A stretch of 64,000 nucleotides of DNA from Anthopleura xanthogrammica (lineage: Eukaryota > Cnidaria > Anthozoa > Actiniaria > Actiniidae). Shown in pieces: positions 32,801 through 42,605 of the stretch. The translations under genes and the position numbers were made by a program. The notes below the pieces were generated by a model. It was not told the origin of the DNA and searched no databases. It saw only the letters and a list, made by a program, of their open reading frames with translations. Positions within the stretch are counted from its first letter, which is position 1. Each line of letters begins with the position of its first letter. The DNA lies in contig OZ025208.1 of NCBI GenBank assembly GCA_964019055.1, positions 16,362,957-16,426,956 on the forward strand, given 5' to 3'.

Positions 32801-35800
32801 TTGTTTTGGTAGTGTTTAGTTTTGCAAGAATCTAACATGAATATATAACTTTAGATTCTTGGTGAATAGATTGTCATGATTTTGTTTGACAAGTTTTTTC
32901 AAGTGCATTTTTATGGTCAGTTTTTAGGCCTATATTTGCCACAGATCTACTTATACTATATATATTTCCTTCAAACTAGACAGACAAAATTATAACAATC
33001 TGTTTACCAAGATTCTGAAGTTTCATGGAAATAGATTGATTTTTGAGCAAACAGGAAGACAATATTATGAAATCCCAGTTAGAAAATCGGCCAATAATGG
33101 CAAACACGACTTTAAAATAAAATTTTAATTTTAAAATAAAAGCCAAAATGTTTGCACTACTACACTACATGTGCTAAATTCAGAAATATCTGAGTGTTTT
33201 TTGAGTGTTAAAAAATCTGTTGAAGTCATCTTAAAACATGTGCTACATGTAGCTTGTTTGACTCTGACAAAGCTTTTGTAGTTGATAAATCATAAAGTTA
33301 TTATCCCATGCCACTGAAAATACACATTCATTCAAGGAACTCAAAAAAACCCTAGCTTTCTTGCATTAGCAATTTGGAGGACAAAATAAAAGAATTTCAA
33401 TCTCCTGAGAATTGGAACCTATTGTGTTGTTCTCCAAATTGAGCTGCATTCCGACTTGCTGCAAGGGGTCTATAACTTCATTGATGATAGAAAAGCTATT
33501 CAGAAGACACTAGCTTGTGTAGGGGCCTGGAAAAAATACAAGTCCACCTGACAGGAATCGAACCCATGACCTTGCGGATACTGGTCTGATGCTTTACCAC
33601 TAAGCTACAGGGAGTCTTCTATTTTCCTAGCTTCTCATCTTCCATCTATACCTTCAGTGATGTTGGACAAAGTCTGACAGTATCATATAGATAATAATAT
33701 TTTATTTATCCACATAACGGTCAAGAGCATTTTGCATGCTCGTTAAAATATGCATGTGCATATAAAAACTATAAAAAAAGCTAAATATAATATATACCAG
33801 TATATAGGAAAAATATAATAATACTATTAATGAGCGTAATTACTATTAAAAAAGGGGGGACATCAGATGTTTTATGCAAGCCTCCTTATTCATGCCATGT
33901 TGATGTCTTTTATTTCAGAATTCTTCACTCAAATCGACAACTTCCACCCCAGAACAGTTCATAAATTGGGATAATGTTGATGCATTGTGCTGGCTAGACT
34001 GTACGCTAAGCTTGCTAGTTCACAACACAACTATTAAAAACCTTATCAGTACAACTGAAAGTCCTAATTCATTGCTGAGGTCCCTGTTGAATTGCTATAC
34101 GAAAGCTCAAGAGCTTGTCTTATCAGACTTGTCTGGGGCTAAAAAGATTCTAACGGATGTAAGACAAAATGTATGGACGTATCTTGCTCCTAAGATGAAA
34201 TGTTCACTTGGAGTAAACGACTCTCCTGTTTTTGCCCTCCCTTTACTACTCAAAGAAAATGGAGGAACGTTAAAGAACTGTCTACAAGATTATAGCTGGG
34301 AATTTGGTTGCGACTCTTGTAGATTTGTAGAGAAAACTAGGTAAGTAACATTGATCTTATTAGACTCATTTATGATGAACAAAAGCTGGACATATCTTTT
34401 TTTATGAAAGTGAGAAAGACTTGTGATTTAACAAATCTTCCTCAATGTGGCTAATATGCAGCATTTTGGGATGCAGCTCAATTTGGAGGACAAACCAAGT
34501 GTCCGGTGCACGCACGGAGTGACCAATCGCAGCGCACTTTGATGCTTAGCCAAGCGACCCCAGCTCCAAGTCTTTTCCTAATACAAAAACACATCTTTCC
34601 AAGAATTGAGAAACAAAAAGTTGAAGTATGAAAAGTTGAAGCAAATAGTTGCCATCCATCTCCTCAAATTCCGCGAGATATATGACTTTTAAGACTTGAA
34701 CGAAGGCTGCTTAATAACAGCAACAATCCTTTTTGTGCTTAGTTTTTTGAACAGCAGGAAACAGAGCAATTTCGATATCCTGAAAATTGGAACCTATTGT
34801 TAAAATTGTCCTCTGAGTTGAGCTGCATTCACAAGTGCCATAGAAGGTCTATTACATGTAAGTGAGGAAGAAGAAAACTAAAACAATGTATAAAAATAAG
34901 TTGACCCTTAGAACTATACTGAGGTTTTAGATGTTAGTCCTTTGTCAGAGTGAAAGACAACAGACTAACATCCGAAACATCAGTACAGTAACATAACTTG
35001 TATACACTGTGTTTAAGTTTCTTTCTTATTCACTTATTGTATTCAACACACCAACTCAGTCAAACTAGTAACCATTGGTCATTATGATTCTATGGTTAGT
35101 ATAGTTGATTGAAGTCCCTCATTAAGGACAGAAAGTTGAGCATGTACAGTATGTTAGATGATGTGTACTTGGGGTTCGTACAGGTTTTGGAAAGTTTTGG
35201 AAATTGATAATGGATTTTCCAGGACCTGGAAAATTTTGGAGAATTGATTTATGGTCCACTAGGCTATGGAAAAGTTATGGATTTTTTCGTAGCTTGTCTG
35301 CGGTATTGTTCTGCATTGGTAATATTTAATGTTTGCTGAATGTTTCAGATAATGAATTTGGCCTTATTTTTGCACCATGTGTGGTTGTGGAAATTTGAGT
35401 CAAAAGGCTTTGAAAAGTTTTGGAAAAGATTTGGAAAATCTCACAAAGGATCCTGTGCAAACCTTGTTTACTATATAACTTGTTTTCTGATCATTTCTGA
35501 GGAAATAAAAGTGATTCTACATCCAAAAAATGCAATGCCTTATTATTCCCTCAATAATGATTCCAAACTTCCTATTATTCTTGTATATTTTTGCCTGTTT
35601 CAAAATCTTTCTTAGCAATTGAATTAGCTTCAAGTGCCTGTGCTTCTCATGCAAGAACATAAAACCTGTGAGAAAATATCAGATTTTGTCCAATCCTTCA
35701 TCTCAATGGACCATTTGCACTAACAGGTCACCTGACCTTACCCTTTTTAACCAAGACGTTATGTCAAAATGACCACCATGAATAAAAAAAGCACGATATT

Positions 35801-38800
35801 AATAAGGAATAAGGGTTTCAGTTCATAATGTTCACTACAGGAGAAATGGCATCAAATAGAAAATCAGAAATTTTGTAAAAATTTGTCTCGGGAAACTTCA
35901 CCTGCTTACTAATATGGTGCACTTTTCATTTCTGGTGTTCATTTTGACACAACTTCTTGGTTAAAAAGTGTAGGATCACTTGCCACCCTCCCCATCACAC
36001 ATTGCATGGCTTGCTACTGTATGACATACTGTATCAAACAATTGTTTCAGGTTGCTTATAACCAGCATTTTGATGCAAACTGATGGCTAAATATTGTAAG
36101 CTTGCTTACTTGTGCAGAGTGTTATTCAATATTTTTATCTTCAAATGCTTTTATTTTTTTCTGTGACCTGACAACTCTAGATTGATGTAGTGGCTTACAT
36201 CAATATTATGAATAAACTTAGTAATTTTATGAGAAATTGCAGCCAAAAGGCTAGATGTTTGGAAGTTGTTGAGGTCACATAAATATAATATTTCACTCTT
36301 GTTTTTAAGACCCAAAAAGTTATTTTTTTGGGACTCAAAAGATTGTTTGTCCTTATGACTACAATTTTCATAATAATGTGGACAATAAAGTTGTAATATG
36401 TCCATTGGAATTTGGTTTTTCACTGCCGCCGGTCAAAAATATAAAAGATTCTGACTGATTTTCATTGATTGACTGCAGTGAAAATACAGTTTTGCACGTT
36501 TATTTTTGAACTTTGTTGTCCATGTAATTATGATATGAAAATCGCAGTAATTTGTTTAGGTTACTTGATTACAGAAGTGTTTCAGTAAAATTCATTGCTA
36601 CCTTTGAATTATATATACAGTGAGTGAACAAAATTCTGGCAAGCAATAATAACAATTATCAGTTGCTCATTTTGTTATTTCTTCTGTTTTTTTTCAGGCA
36701 TAAAAAACACCTTGTGACATATCCAAATACTCCTAAAGATTTTGACTTTGAAAAAGCAACATTTTTACGAACGTGTCCTAATTGCAAGTCTGCTAACCAA
36801 AAGAGTACCATTGTGCATGAAAAGTAAGTCATCAAAAAAAGGGTGGTTATATAGACCCCTTTTAAAAATAAACAAAAGTAGACAAAAGAAATGACACAGA
36901 TTCAAAAAGAAAGTGTGATTTCTTATATATTTTGATGTTAGGCCAAGTTCATACGTTCAACTTTTTCCCGCATCAAATTTAATTGCCTTTGAGGCCAGTG
37001 ACTAAGTAAATGCCGAGAACTACCATAATTATAAGACATGAGCTCTTTTGCTTAGCGCCAGGAGATGATATGTTAAGTTTGGTCTACATTCTTCACTAGT
37101 TTAAGGGAAAACCACACTCGGCCTCAAAGGCAATTAGATTCTATGCAGCAAAAGTTTGACGTCTGGACTGGGATTTAGTCTCATCTAATATGTTTATGAA
37201 GGAGGTGCTGCCATCTTGGATTAGAGAATTAATGAAGTCTTGTTTTGGCTGCAGTGATTTATCCGAATCCATTTATCCATTGATTCTTACATTATTTTTG
37301 TTATATTTTCAGGATGCCAGATCTTGTGCTTATGCACTTCGTTGAAGGACTAATATCACAGGATTATTTGGATTCCAAGTTTGTGTTCAACAACAGTACG
37401 TATCAGTTGACACAGTTCCTCCAGTATGCTAGAAACCCTGATCACTTCATTTGTTGGTCTAAAGAAAATGATGGTAAGTATAGAAACTATTTACAGTTAA
37501 TTCAAAAATAATAATTTAATAGCTTCAACAGAGCATGGATAGACTCGTAGTCCCTGTGGAGATGGACTTTGAAAAAGCCACAAGAAATGTGGCTTTTTCA
37601 AAGTCAAAATTGTTGTTGATGGGCCTCAAACCTGCGTCAAACCTGCGTGACTGGTTATGGAACCTTTATTTTAACAGGGTGGTTCATTCAGAGGGGCCCT
37701 GTATCACATAAATTTATACATTAAAAAATAATCATGATAAAAAAATACTATATACATCCACAGAGAGAGGAAGAACTGGACCTTAAGGAAGTATGGGTAG
37801 AAATCACTCTAGTGGTTACCTGCAGATCTGATTAGATATGCCCTAGGGTCTTTTAGGGCATGGACCTTTGCTGTCAATGTTGAATTGAATTGAACTACAT
37901 TTTATATATTTGTTTGCTAATTATTGTAATTATTGTTTAGGGACAAGATGGTTAGAACTAGACGACTTGAAACCTTCAGTATGTTCATGGTCAAGTTCTA
38001 CTCCCCAGTTACCACCCTCGGAGGTTCATGTTGTAGTATTTGAGAAAATCCCTTCAGAGTCGTGTGGCAACAAACTCACTTTAGAAGAAAATAAATCAGA
38101 AAAAATTATTGATCATAAAAATGGCATACTTGTGCCACCGACAGAAATTTCAACGAACAATGAAACATCTTTTTCAAAGGCTGAGGTCTATAAAGAAGAG
38201 AGTAGTTCTTGTCGTATGGATACATTGGAAGTCACACAAGATGTTAAAGAGAAAGAAACCACTTCTAGAGGAAAGAATATAATAGAATCAAAATTAATTT
38301 CAACTGATTTGAAGCAGAAAATGGAATCAAAGGAAATTTTGACTTGTGCATCAGCTTCTGGAACACATGATTGTGATACTCCTGAAAGATGTCCTCTCAA
38401 AGATTGTTCAAATACACCAGATAAGACTGTTACAACACCACATCCAACACAGACTTCTTTACAACCTGACAAAACACCTGTAGTACCTAGAAAAACACCT
38501 TCACAGCTTTCATCTTCACTTACTTCATCTAATTTGGACAACTCATTATTTAAAGTCGCCCTCAAGAAATATTCCTATAGCAAAACATTTCAGCCATCAC
38601 TCGGTAACAAACGGCGAGCATTGTCATCTCAGTTTCTGCCGTATGTTCCTAAAAAACAACGAATTGAGTCCCAGATTGTTCATAATAAACCAAGTGTACT
38701 GGATTTTGATAACCATAGTGATAGCGGATACTCCAGTCCTAGTTCTGTTAGTTCCTGTGGGAGTGCATCAAGTACTACGAGTATGGAAACTGAACACAAG

Positions 38801-39028
38801 ATGAATGTTACTGATGATATGGAGAAGATGGAGATAGATGGTTCCAGTCATGAAAATATTGCCGAAGAACTTGAGAAGCTCTTGCCAGACTGTCTTCTTG
38901 ATGATTGTAGGAAAAGAATTCCAGTAGATGATGATGATGAACAGCTTATCCATAGTCAAACTATGAAGCTGGAGAGTGTATCCCAAGAACAGGACGACTT
39001 TATTCGAAATTTGCTCTTCAATGATTAG
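29879..39028 (+). CDS. USPL1: SUMO-specific isopeptidase USPL1
   Basis: Six exons: 29879-29989, 30102-30218, 33919-34340, 36698-36823, 37313-37473, 37941-39028; 674 residues. The N-terminus has paired CxxC-type cysteines (FCELCGK, and CENSECVYPLG), as in USPL1. The peptidase domain begins near residue 92 with DALCWLDCTLS, whose C100 matches the catalytic cysteine. NPDHFICW supplies His303, and WLELDDLKP supplies the catalytic Asp (320 or 321). CDSC and CPNC form a finger. In the human enzyme this triad cleaves SUMO, not ubiquitin, in nuclear Cajal bodies; the same role is inferred. Residues after about 350 are Ser/Thr-rich and low in complexity. It is shorter than the human protein (about 1,090 residues). 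Downstream lies a foldback in the probable 3' UTR. Confidence 0.93.
31799..31977. mobile_element. hAT-like foldback MITE (CAGGGCTC ends)
   Basis: Ends CAGGGCTCAAAATAACGGCC and its complement match over about 25 bases, and the inner arms (GACCGGTCAAG type) also pair. CAGGGCTC-type termini are common in hAT-family miniature elements. A clear 8-bp target duplication is not visible (only about half of the bases agree). Confidence 0.75.
33345..33475. mobile_element. MITE, TAATAGACCCCTTGCAG family (copy 2)
   Basis: Contains AATTTGGAGGACAAAATAAA, TCCAAATTGAGCTGC and a right end CTGCAAGGGGTCTATA. The left terminus is eroded. Confidence 0.7.
33544..33614 (-). pseudogene. tRNA-Thr-like relic (SINE head or pseudo-tRNA)
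   Basis: Read on the minus strand it begins CTCCCTGTAGCTTAGTGGTA and ends in the T-arm GGGTTCGATTCCTG. The acceptor stem pairs 6 of 7 bases, the D stem (GCTT/AAGC) and T stem are good, and the loop CCAGTAT would place AGT (Thr) as the anticodon. The anticodon stem (TCAGA against CCGCA) does not pair, so it is unlikely to be a working tRNA. It lies in USPL1 intron 2, antisense to the gene. Confidence 0.65.
34455..34855. mobile_element. MITE, TAATAGACCCCTTGCAG family (copy 3), split by an insertion
   Basis: The left half (GCAGCTCAATTTGGAGGACA) and right half (GAGTTGAGCTGCATTC to GGTCTATTA) are separated by about 260 bases that begin GTGTCCGGTGCACGCACG. The same opening phrase occurs near 2411, so the inserted piece is itself a dispersed repeat. 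It is in USPL1 intron 3. Confidence 0.65.
35724..35986. mobile_element. MITE in USPL1 intron 3
   Basis: CTTTTTAACCAAGACGTTAT followed by GTCAAAATGACC near 35742 pairs with GTTCATTTTGACACAACTTC and TTGGTTAAAAAGTG near 35937-35970. The interior is non-coding. Confidence 0.65.
36935..37175. mobile_element. MITE in USPL1 intron 4
   Basis: AATTGCCTTTGAGGCC near 36980 pairs with GGCCTCAAAGGCAATT near 37120, and weaker complementarity extends outwards for about 40 bases on each side. Non-coding. Confidence 0.7.
37565..37605. repeat. Perfect 18-bp hairpin in USPL1 intron 5
   Basis: GACTTTGAAAAAGCCACA is followed by a 5-base loop and its exact complement. It would fold into a stable RNA stem on either strand but is shorter than a typical precursor microRNA. 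Its role is unknown. Confidence 0.85.
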
Positions 39029-39059
39029 GCTGCCATGTATGTCACAATAGGCTGTGATA

Positions 39060-39515
39060 AGAGTGATTTCATTTAGTGATTTTACTTGGCCAGTAAAAAA
39101 ATGGTAAATGTAATATGTACTAGTTATACAATGTTTTCTCGTGGCATACCTTAGAATATCCCACAAGTCACTTGTAGTTTCTAGTATACACACAAGCCTT
39201 TAGGTGAGTGTGTATACAAAGAAAATACAAGTGACGAGTGTGATATCCACGGTATGCCATGAGAAACCATTGTATAACAATTTTATCCCATACCATAGAA
39301 AATATAGCCAATCGACAGTGGGAAAGTGGAACTACAATGCCTCATGAAAAGAATCAGTTGAATACAGCCGAATATACAACAGCTTTCCTGCTTTCTGATT
39401 GGCTGTATTTTCCATTGTTTTTTTGTTTTATTTTACTTTGACTGTTAGTCACTCATTATACACAACTTTGTTTCACAGGCCAAGTAAAACCAAAATCACT
39501 CTGTTTCATGAGTTA
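39060..39515. mobile_element. Nested foldback just after the USPL1 stop codon
   Basis: Inner arms at about 39118-39195 and 39204-39281 are complementary (for example TATACAATGTTTTCTCGTGG against CCATGAGAAACCATTGTATA) with only a few bases between them. Outer matches (ATTTTACTTGGCC near 39079, GGCCAAGTAAAACC near 39479) suggest a larger element around it. It starts within about 50 bases of the stop codon, so it probably lies in the 3' UTR and would form a long double-stranded RNA. Confidence 0.75.
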
Positions 39516-39770
39516 AGTAAAACCACCATGCGATCTACAAACCTCTATAAGTCTACTATTTACTGCCCTTTTCATAAACATGCAACCTCGGTAGCTGCAC
39601 ATTGAAATTTGGTTTTTCGCTTCCGTCGATCAAAAATTACCAGTCGGTACCTTTAATATTTTTTACTGGCAGCAGTGTATAACCAAATTCCAACTTGCAA
39701 CTACAGAGTTTGCACGTTTATGAAAAGGGCAATAAACCCATTCTATTGTTTTGTTTCAACTTTTACTCAA

Positions 39771-39912
39771 TAATAGACCTCTTGCAGCAACATCGGAATG
39801 CAGCTGGGTTTGGAGGACAAAACTATAGATTTGCAATTCTCAGGAGATTGAAATTCTTTTGTTTTGTCCTTGAAATTGAGCTGCTTTGGCATCATGTGAA
39901 AGGGGTCTATTG
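39771..39912. mobile_element. MITE, TAATAGACCCCTTGCAG family (copy 4)
   Basis: Starts TAATAGACCTCTTGCAG, contains GGAGGACAAAACTATAG and AATTCTTTTGTTTTGTCC, and ends AAAGGGGTCTATTG. It lies between the convergent USPL1 and RITA1 genes. Confidence 0.8.
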
Positions 39913-41047
39913 GACAGCCTTTATCCATTTGGTTTCATGGGTAAGTGAAATCACTCTACTAAACTATGCATTCCGTCAATGGGATATTTCTCAAGTTTTA
40001 TTGAAAACTCTGTCAATATTATTGATGCCAAGCATAATGCATCAGCTTTCAACAGCATGTACCTAGATTGGTACTTACATTTTTGTAAAATAGCTATGGA
40101 AATTACATGTAATATAATATTATCTATTTGTGTGGTATATGCACCATAATAAAAGCTTTGATACAATTAAATTTGTCTATCTTTTCGGTCACATTAAAAT
40201 ATACTTCATCTGGTTCAAAGTCCTACCATCAAATGATGGAGGTGAACATCACAAAAATTTACAGTTATCAATATATCCAGAGTTCAAGATAGACTTATGT
40301 TCAGAACTCCATTGATAGTGGAGTCCTGTTGAATGCTAGATATATTGAACTTTCTGTTTTAGAACTTAAGGCTGTGTCCTGTAGACTTACATCACTAAGT
40401 CTTATCCTAGATATCTTGAATCCTATTATTTTTTAATATATTTTTTCTTGTCGATAGGTTTAATTTTCAGGCCTCTGAGTTACAGACAGACATCACAGAC
40501 TTTAGGATTTCGGTGACATCAAAAACTGCACACTATAAGTATAAAAATATGATATGCTTCAGAATTTTAGAACTATAGAGCCATAAATAACTGAGATGAA
40601 AGTATTTTAGAGCAAAAAATATCCCCACATTTTTTCTTATTTGGTGCTGGTTCTGACGTGATTAGAAACAGTACAAAATAGGGCAAAATGTTTGGGTTTC
40701 TTGGATTCAATATCTCTATTTCTACAGCTCGCAGACGACATCACACTTGGGTACTGTATTACGACCTGTTTCACTGTTCAGTCTCCAAGACGTTTTGTGA
40801 AACTATTGTACCTGCTTTAAATAAAAGCTTAATAGTTTTTTGAGGCTCTTCATTATGCAAACAACGGTAAAGTACTGCTCTTCATACAATAGACGCCGCT
40901 TTACACCTGACTATTTTCGACCCAACATCATCTTGAAAACGGAGTTTCGAGTGAGTTCTTAGATCGTTTTAGCAGCAGATTTTTTTTGGGACTACTGTAC
41001 ATGTAGAATTCTTTCAAATCCTTCAAAATATAAAATAAAGAGAAACA
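39913..41047. other. Intergenic region between USPL1 and RITA1 homologue
   Basis: AT-rich DNA between two converging genes. It should contain the RITA1 3' UTR, but I see no further gene. A short stretch near 40450-40860 has no recognisable repeat structure. Confidence 0.45.
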
Positions 41048-41584
41048 TCACCTCCAAGGAGGTAGCGAAGGCTTGGCTCTCACAGGTGTTTGAGATCTTC
41101 TCGAGCTTTGAGCTCGTGCAGTACGAGAAGAACACATCGAACTTTGAGGTCGATAACTATTACATACTTCGCCATCAAAACTCAATTCCTTCTTCTCCAT
41201 TGAGGTAAAAAACTTCTCTGTCTGAAGGCTGTGTAACTGTTCTTTTTTCTTCTCTCCAAACAACGTATTGTCCACCACAGTAGGGGAGAATTTTACAGGT
41301 TTATATTTTCTGTCTGGCGTTCTGGAGCTTGCTCGAGAAGATGCTGATGATGGACGAGAAGAAAACGGAGAACTCGTAGTTGGGCAGTAAAATAACAATG
41401 GTTTAGGAGGAGATTTGAGTTTAGTTTTTCCAGTATCAACCCAAGGTGGCTCAAACTTTGGGATCGGATCAGGTTCTCGTGTTTTTTTGAGTTCACCAAA
41501 TAACGACTCGTCTACTGAGGAAGGAAGAAATTTCGTTGGCTTGAAACGACCTCTGGAGGCGTAAGCACTGGAATCAAACGACAT
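41048..41584 (-). CDS. RITA1: RITA1-like protein (RBP-J interacting and tubulin associated)
   Basis: Single exon, 178 residues, starting MSFDSSAYASRG and ending SLPPWR. Two copies of the vertebrate RITA signature are clear: SSVDESLFGE near residue 22 with FEPPWVDTG near 44, and YKPVKFSPTVVDNTLFGEKK near 94-113. The C-terminal PPWR matches the PPWK end of human RITA1. In vertebrates RITA shuttles between nucleus and cytoplasm, binds RBP-J, exports it and dampens Notch signalling, and also binds tubulin. Whether the RBP-J contact is conserved here cannot be read by eye. The Ser/Arg-rich stretches between motifs are probably disordered. The protein is shorter than human RITA1 (269 residues). It is transcribed towards USPL1; upstream on the same strand lies the FAM216-type gene. 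Confidence 0.85.
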   Translation of the reverse strand: MSFDSSAYASRGRFKPTKFLPSSVDESLFGELKKTREPDPIPKFEPPWVDTGKTKLKSPPKPLLFYCPTTSSPFSSRPSSASSRASSRTPDRKYKPVKFSPTVVDNTLFGEKKKEQLHSLQTEKFFTSMEKKELSFDGEVCNSYRPQSSMCSSRTARAQSSRRSQTPVRAKPSLPPWR

Positions 41585-42605
41585 CTTGTCTTCTGGGTAC
41601 TTAACGAAGCTTGTACGTTCATCGGAATGGGCTTTGTCTTCTACTTGACGCTTTTATTGAGAAGATAACAGACGTGTTATTCAACTTCACCTTTGGAAGC
41701 CTTTCAAACAATATTGGCCGCCATCTTGAATGTTGTCATGGAAACCAACGGGTTTTAGAAAAAGGACTGAGTTTGAGATGACGTCATAGAAGGAACACAC
41801 AACTTGAAGAAACGAGTTTTGTGATTTTGATTTGGACACTAAAATCCTCTATTCTCCAATTTACGAGCCAAAATGTTGAGCAGTAAGAATGACGGTTGGC
41901 AAAACTCTTGCCTTCCAATTATAAGCTTTAGTACTGCATTACATTAGGTCCCGAATCCGAGTTTTTTTTCTAAATTTCACCAGTCTTTATTTCAAAATGT
42001 TACTAGTAAGAGCTATGCTATGTATCGGGGGTCATAAATGAACTGCGTGGACACGATTCCATGCTTTCTCCGGCATTCAACTGCATCATTGTTTTATTTT
42101 CTGTTTTCTTTTATTGCAGGTACGACGTAGTCATTTTAAAAGACAATTATTAGCAAAAGGTAAAAACGGTTTGTTAGAGGAAAAAACGGCAACATTATGA
42201 CTCAACACAAAAAACGAAGTCATAGTTGTTCTCCCTCCGCAAACAATTTTCTAGATTCTTGCTACGAACACACAGTGCCACACTGAGCGCAATGTTGCAG
42301 GCAATCGATGTTGCGAGCCATGTAACACGACGCAATTTGTTGCACGTTATGTTGCTGAAGTATAAAAAAAGCAACTTCAGCAACATTGCCTGCAACATTG
42401 CCTGCGTGTGTCCGCGCCATACGTTATCTTTTCATTGATCACGCCAAAGCCCATCAAACATATAAATCTAATAAACAATCTCCATATCACACAGTTATCT
42501 ATAACCTATATAAAAATTACAAAATATCCTATTAAAGTATTCAATATTAGATTAAAAACTAATAAGAAATCCAGCTATCCTGAAAAAAACACTTCTTCGT
42601 TTCGT
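41585..42605. other. Intergenic region upstream of RITA1 homologue
   Basis: Holds the putative RITA1 promoter (with GGCCGCCATCTTGAAT near 41708, a common YY1-type CCATCTTG word) and the MITE at 42266-42425. No gene is supported. Confidence 0.45.
42266..42425. mobile_element. TTGC-rich hairpin MITE (copy 1)
   Basis: GCGCAATGTTGCAGGCAATC and its near complement GCAACATTGCCTGCAACATT face each other around CTTCAGCAACA repeats. A related copy is at 44895-45060. The composition resembles the 4356-4627 element. Confidence 0.65.

Larger units (their letters stand above)
30300..33900. other. USPL1 intron 2, repeat-rich
   Basis: A 3.7-kb AT-rich intron containing a hAT-like foldback (31799-31977), a MITE (33345-33475), a tRNA-like relic (33614-33544) and a sequence near 33020-33200 related to the TTAA element of receptor intron 1. 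No exon is supported inside. Confidence 0.6.

Noticed and set aside
33544..33614. Functional tRNA-Thr gene
   Set aside because: The anticodon stem does not pair, so it was kept only as a relic.
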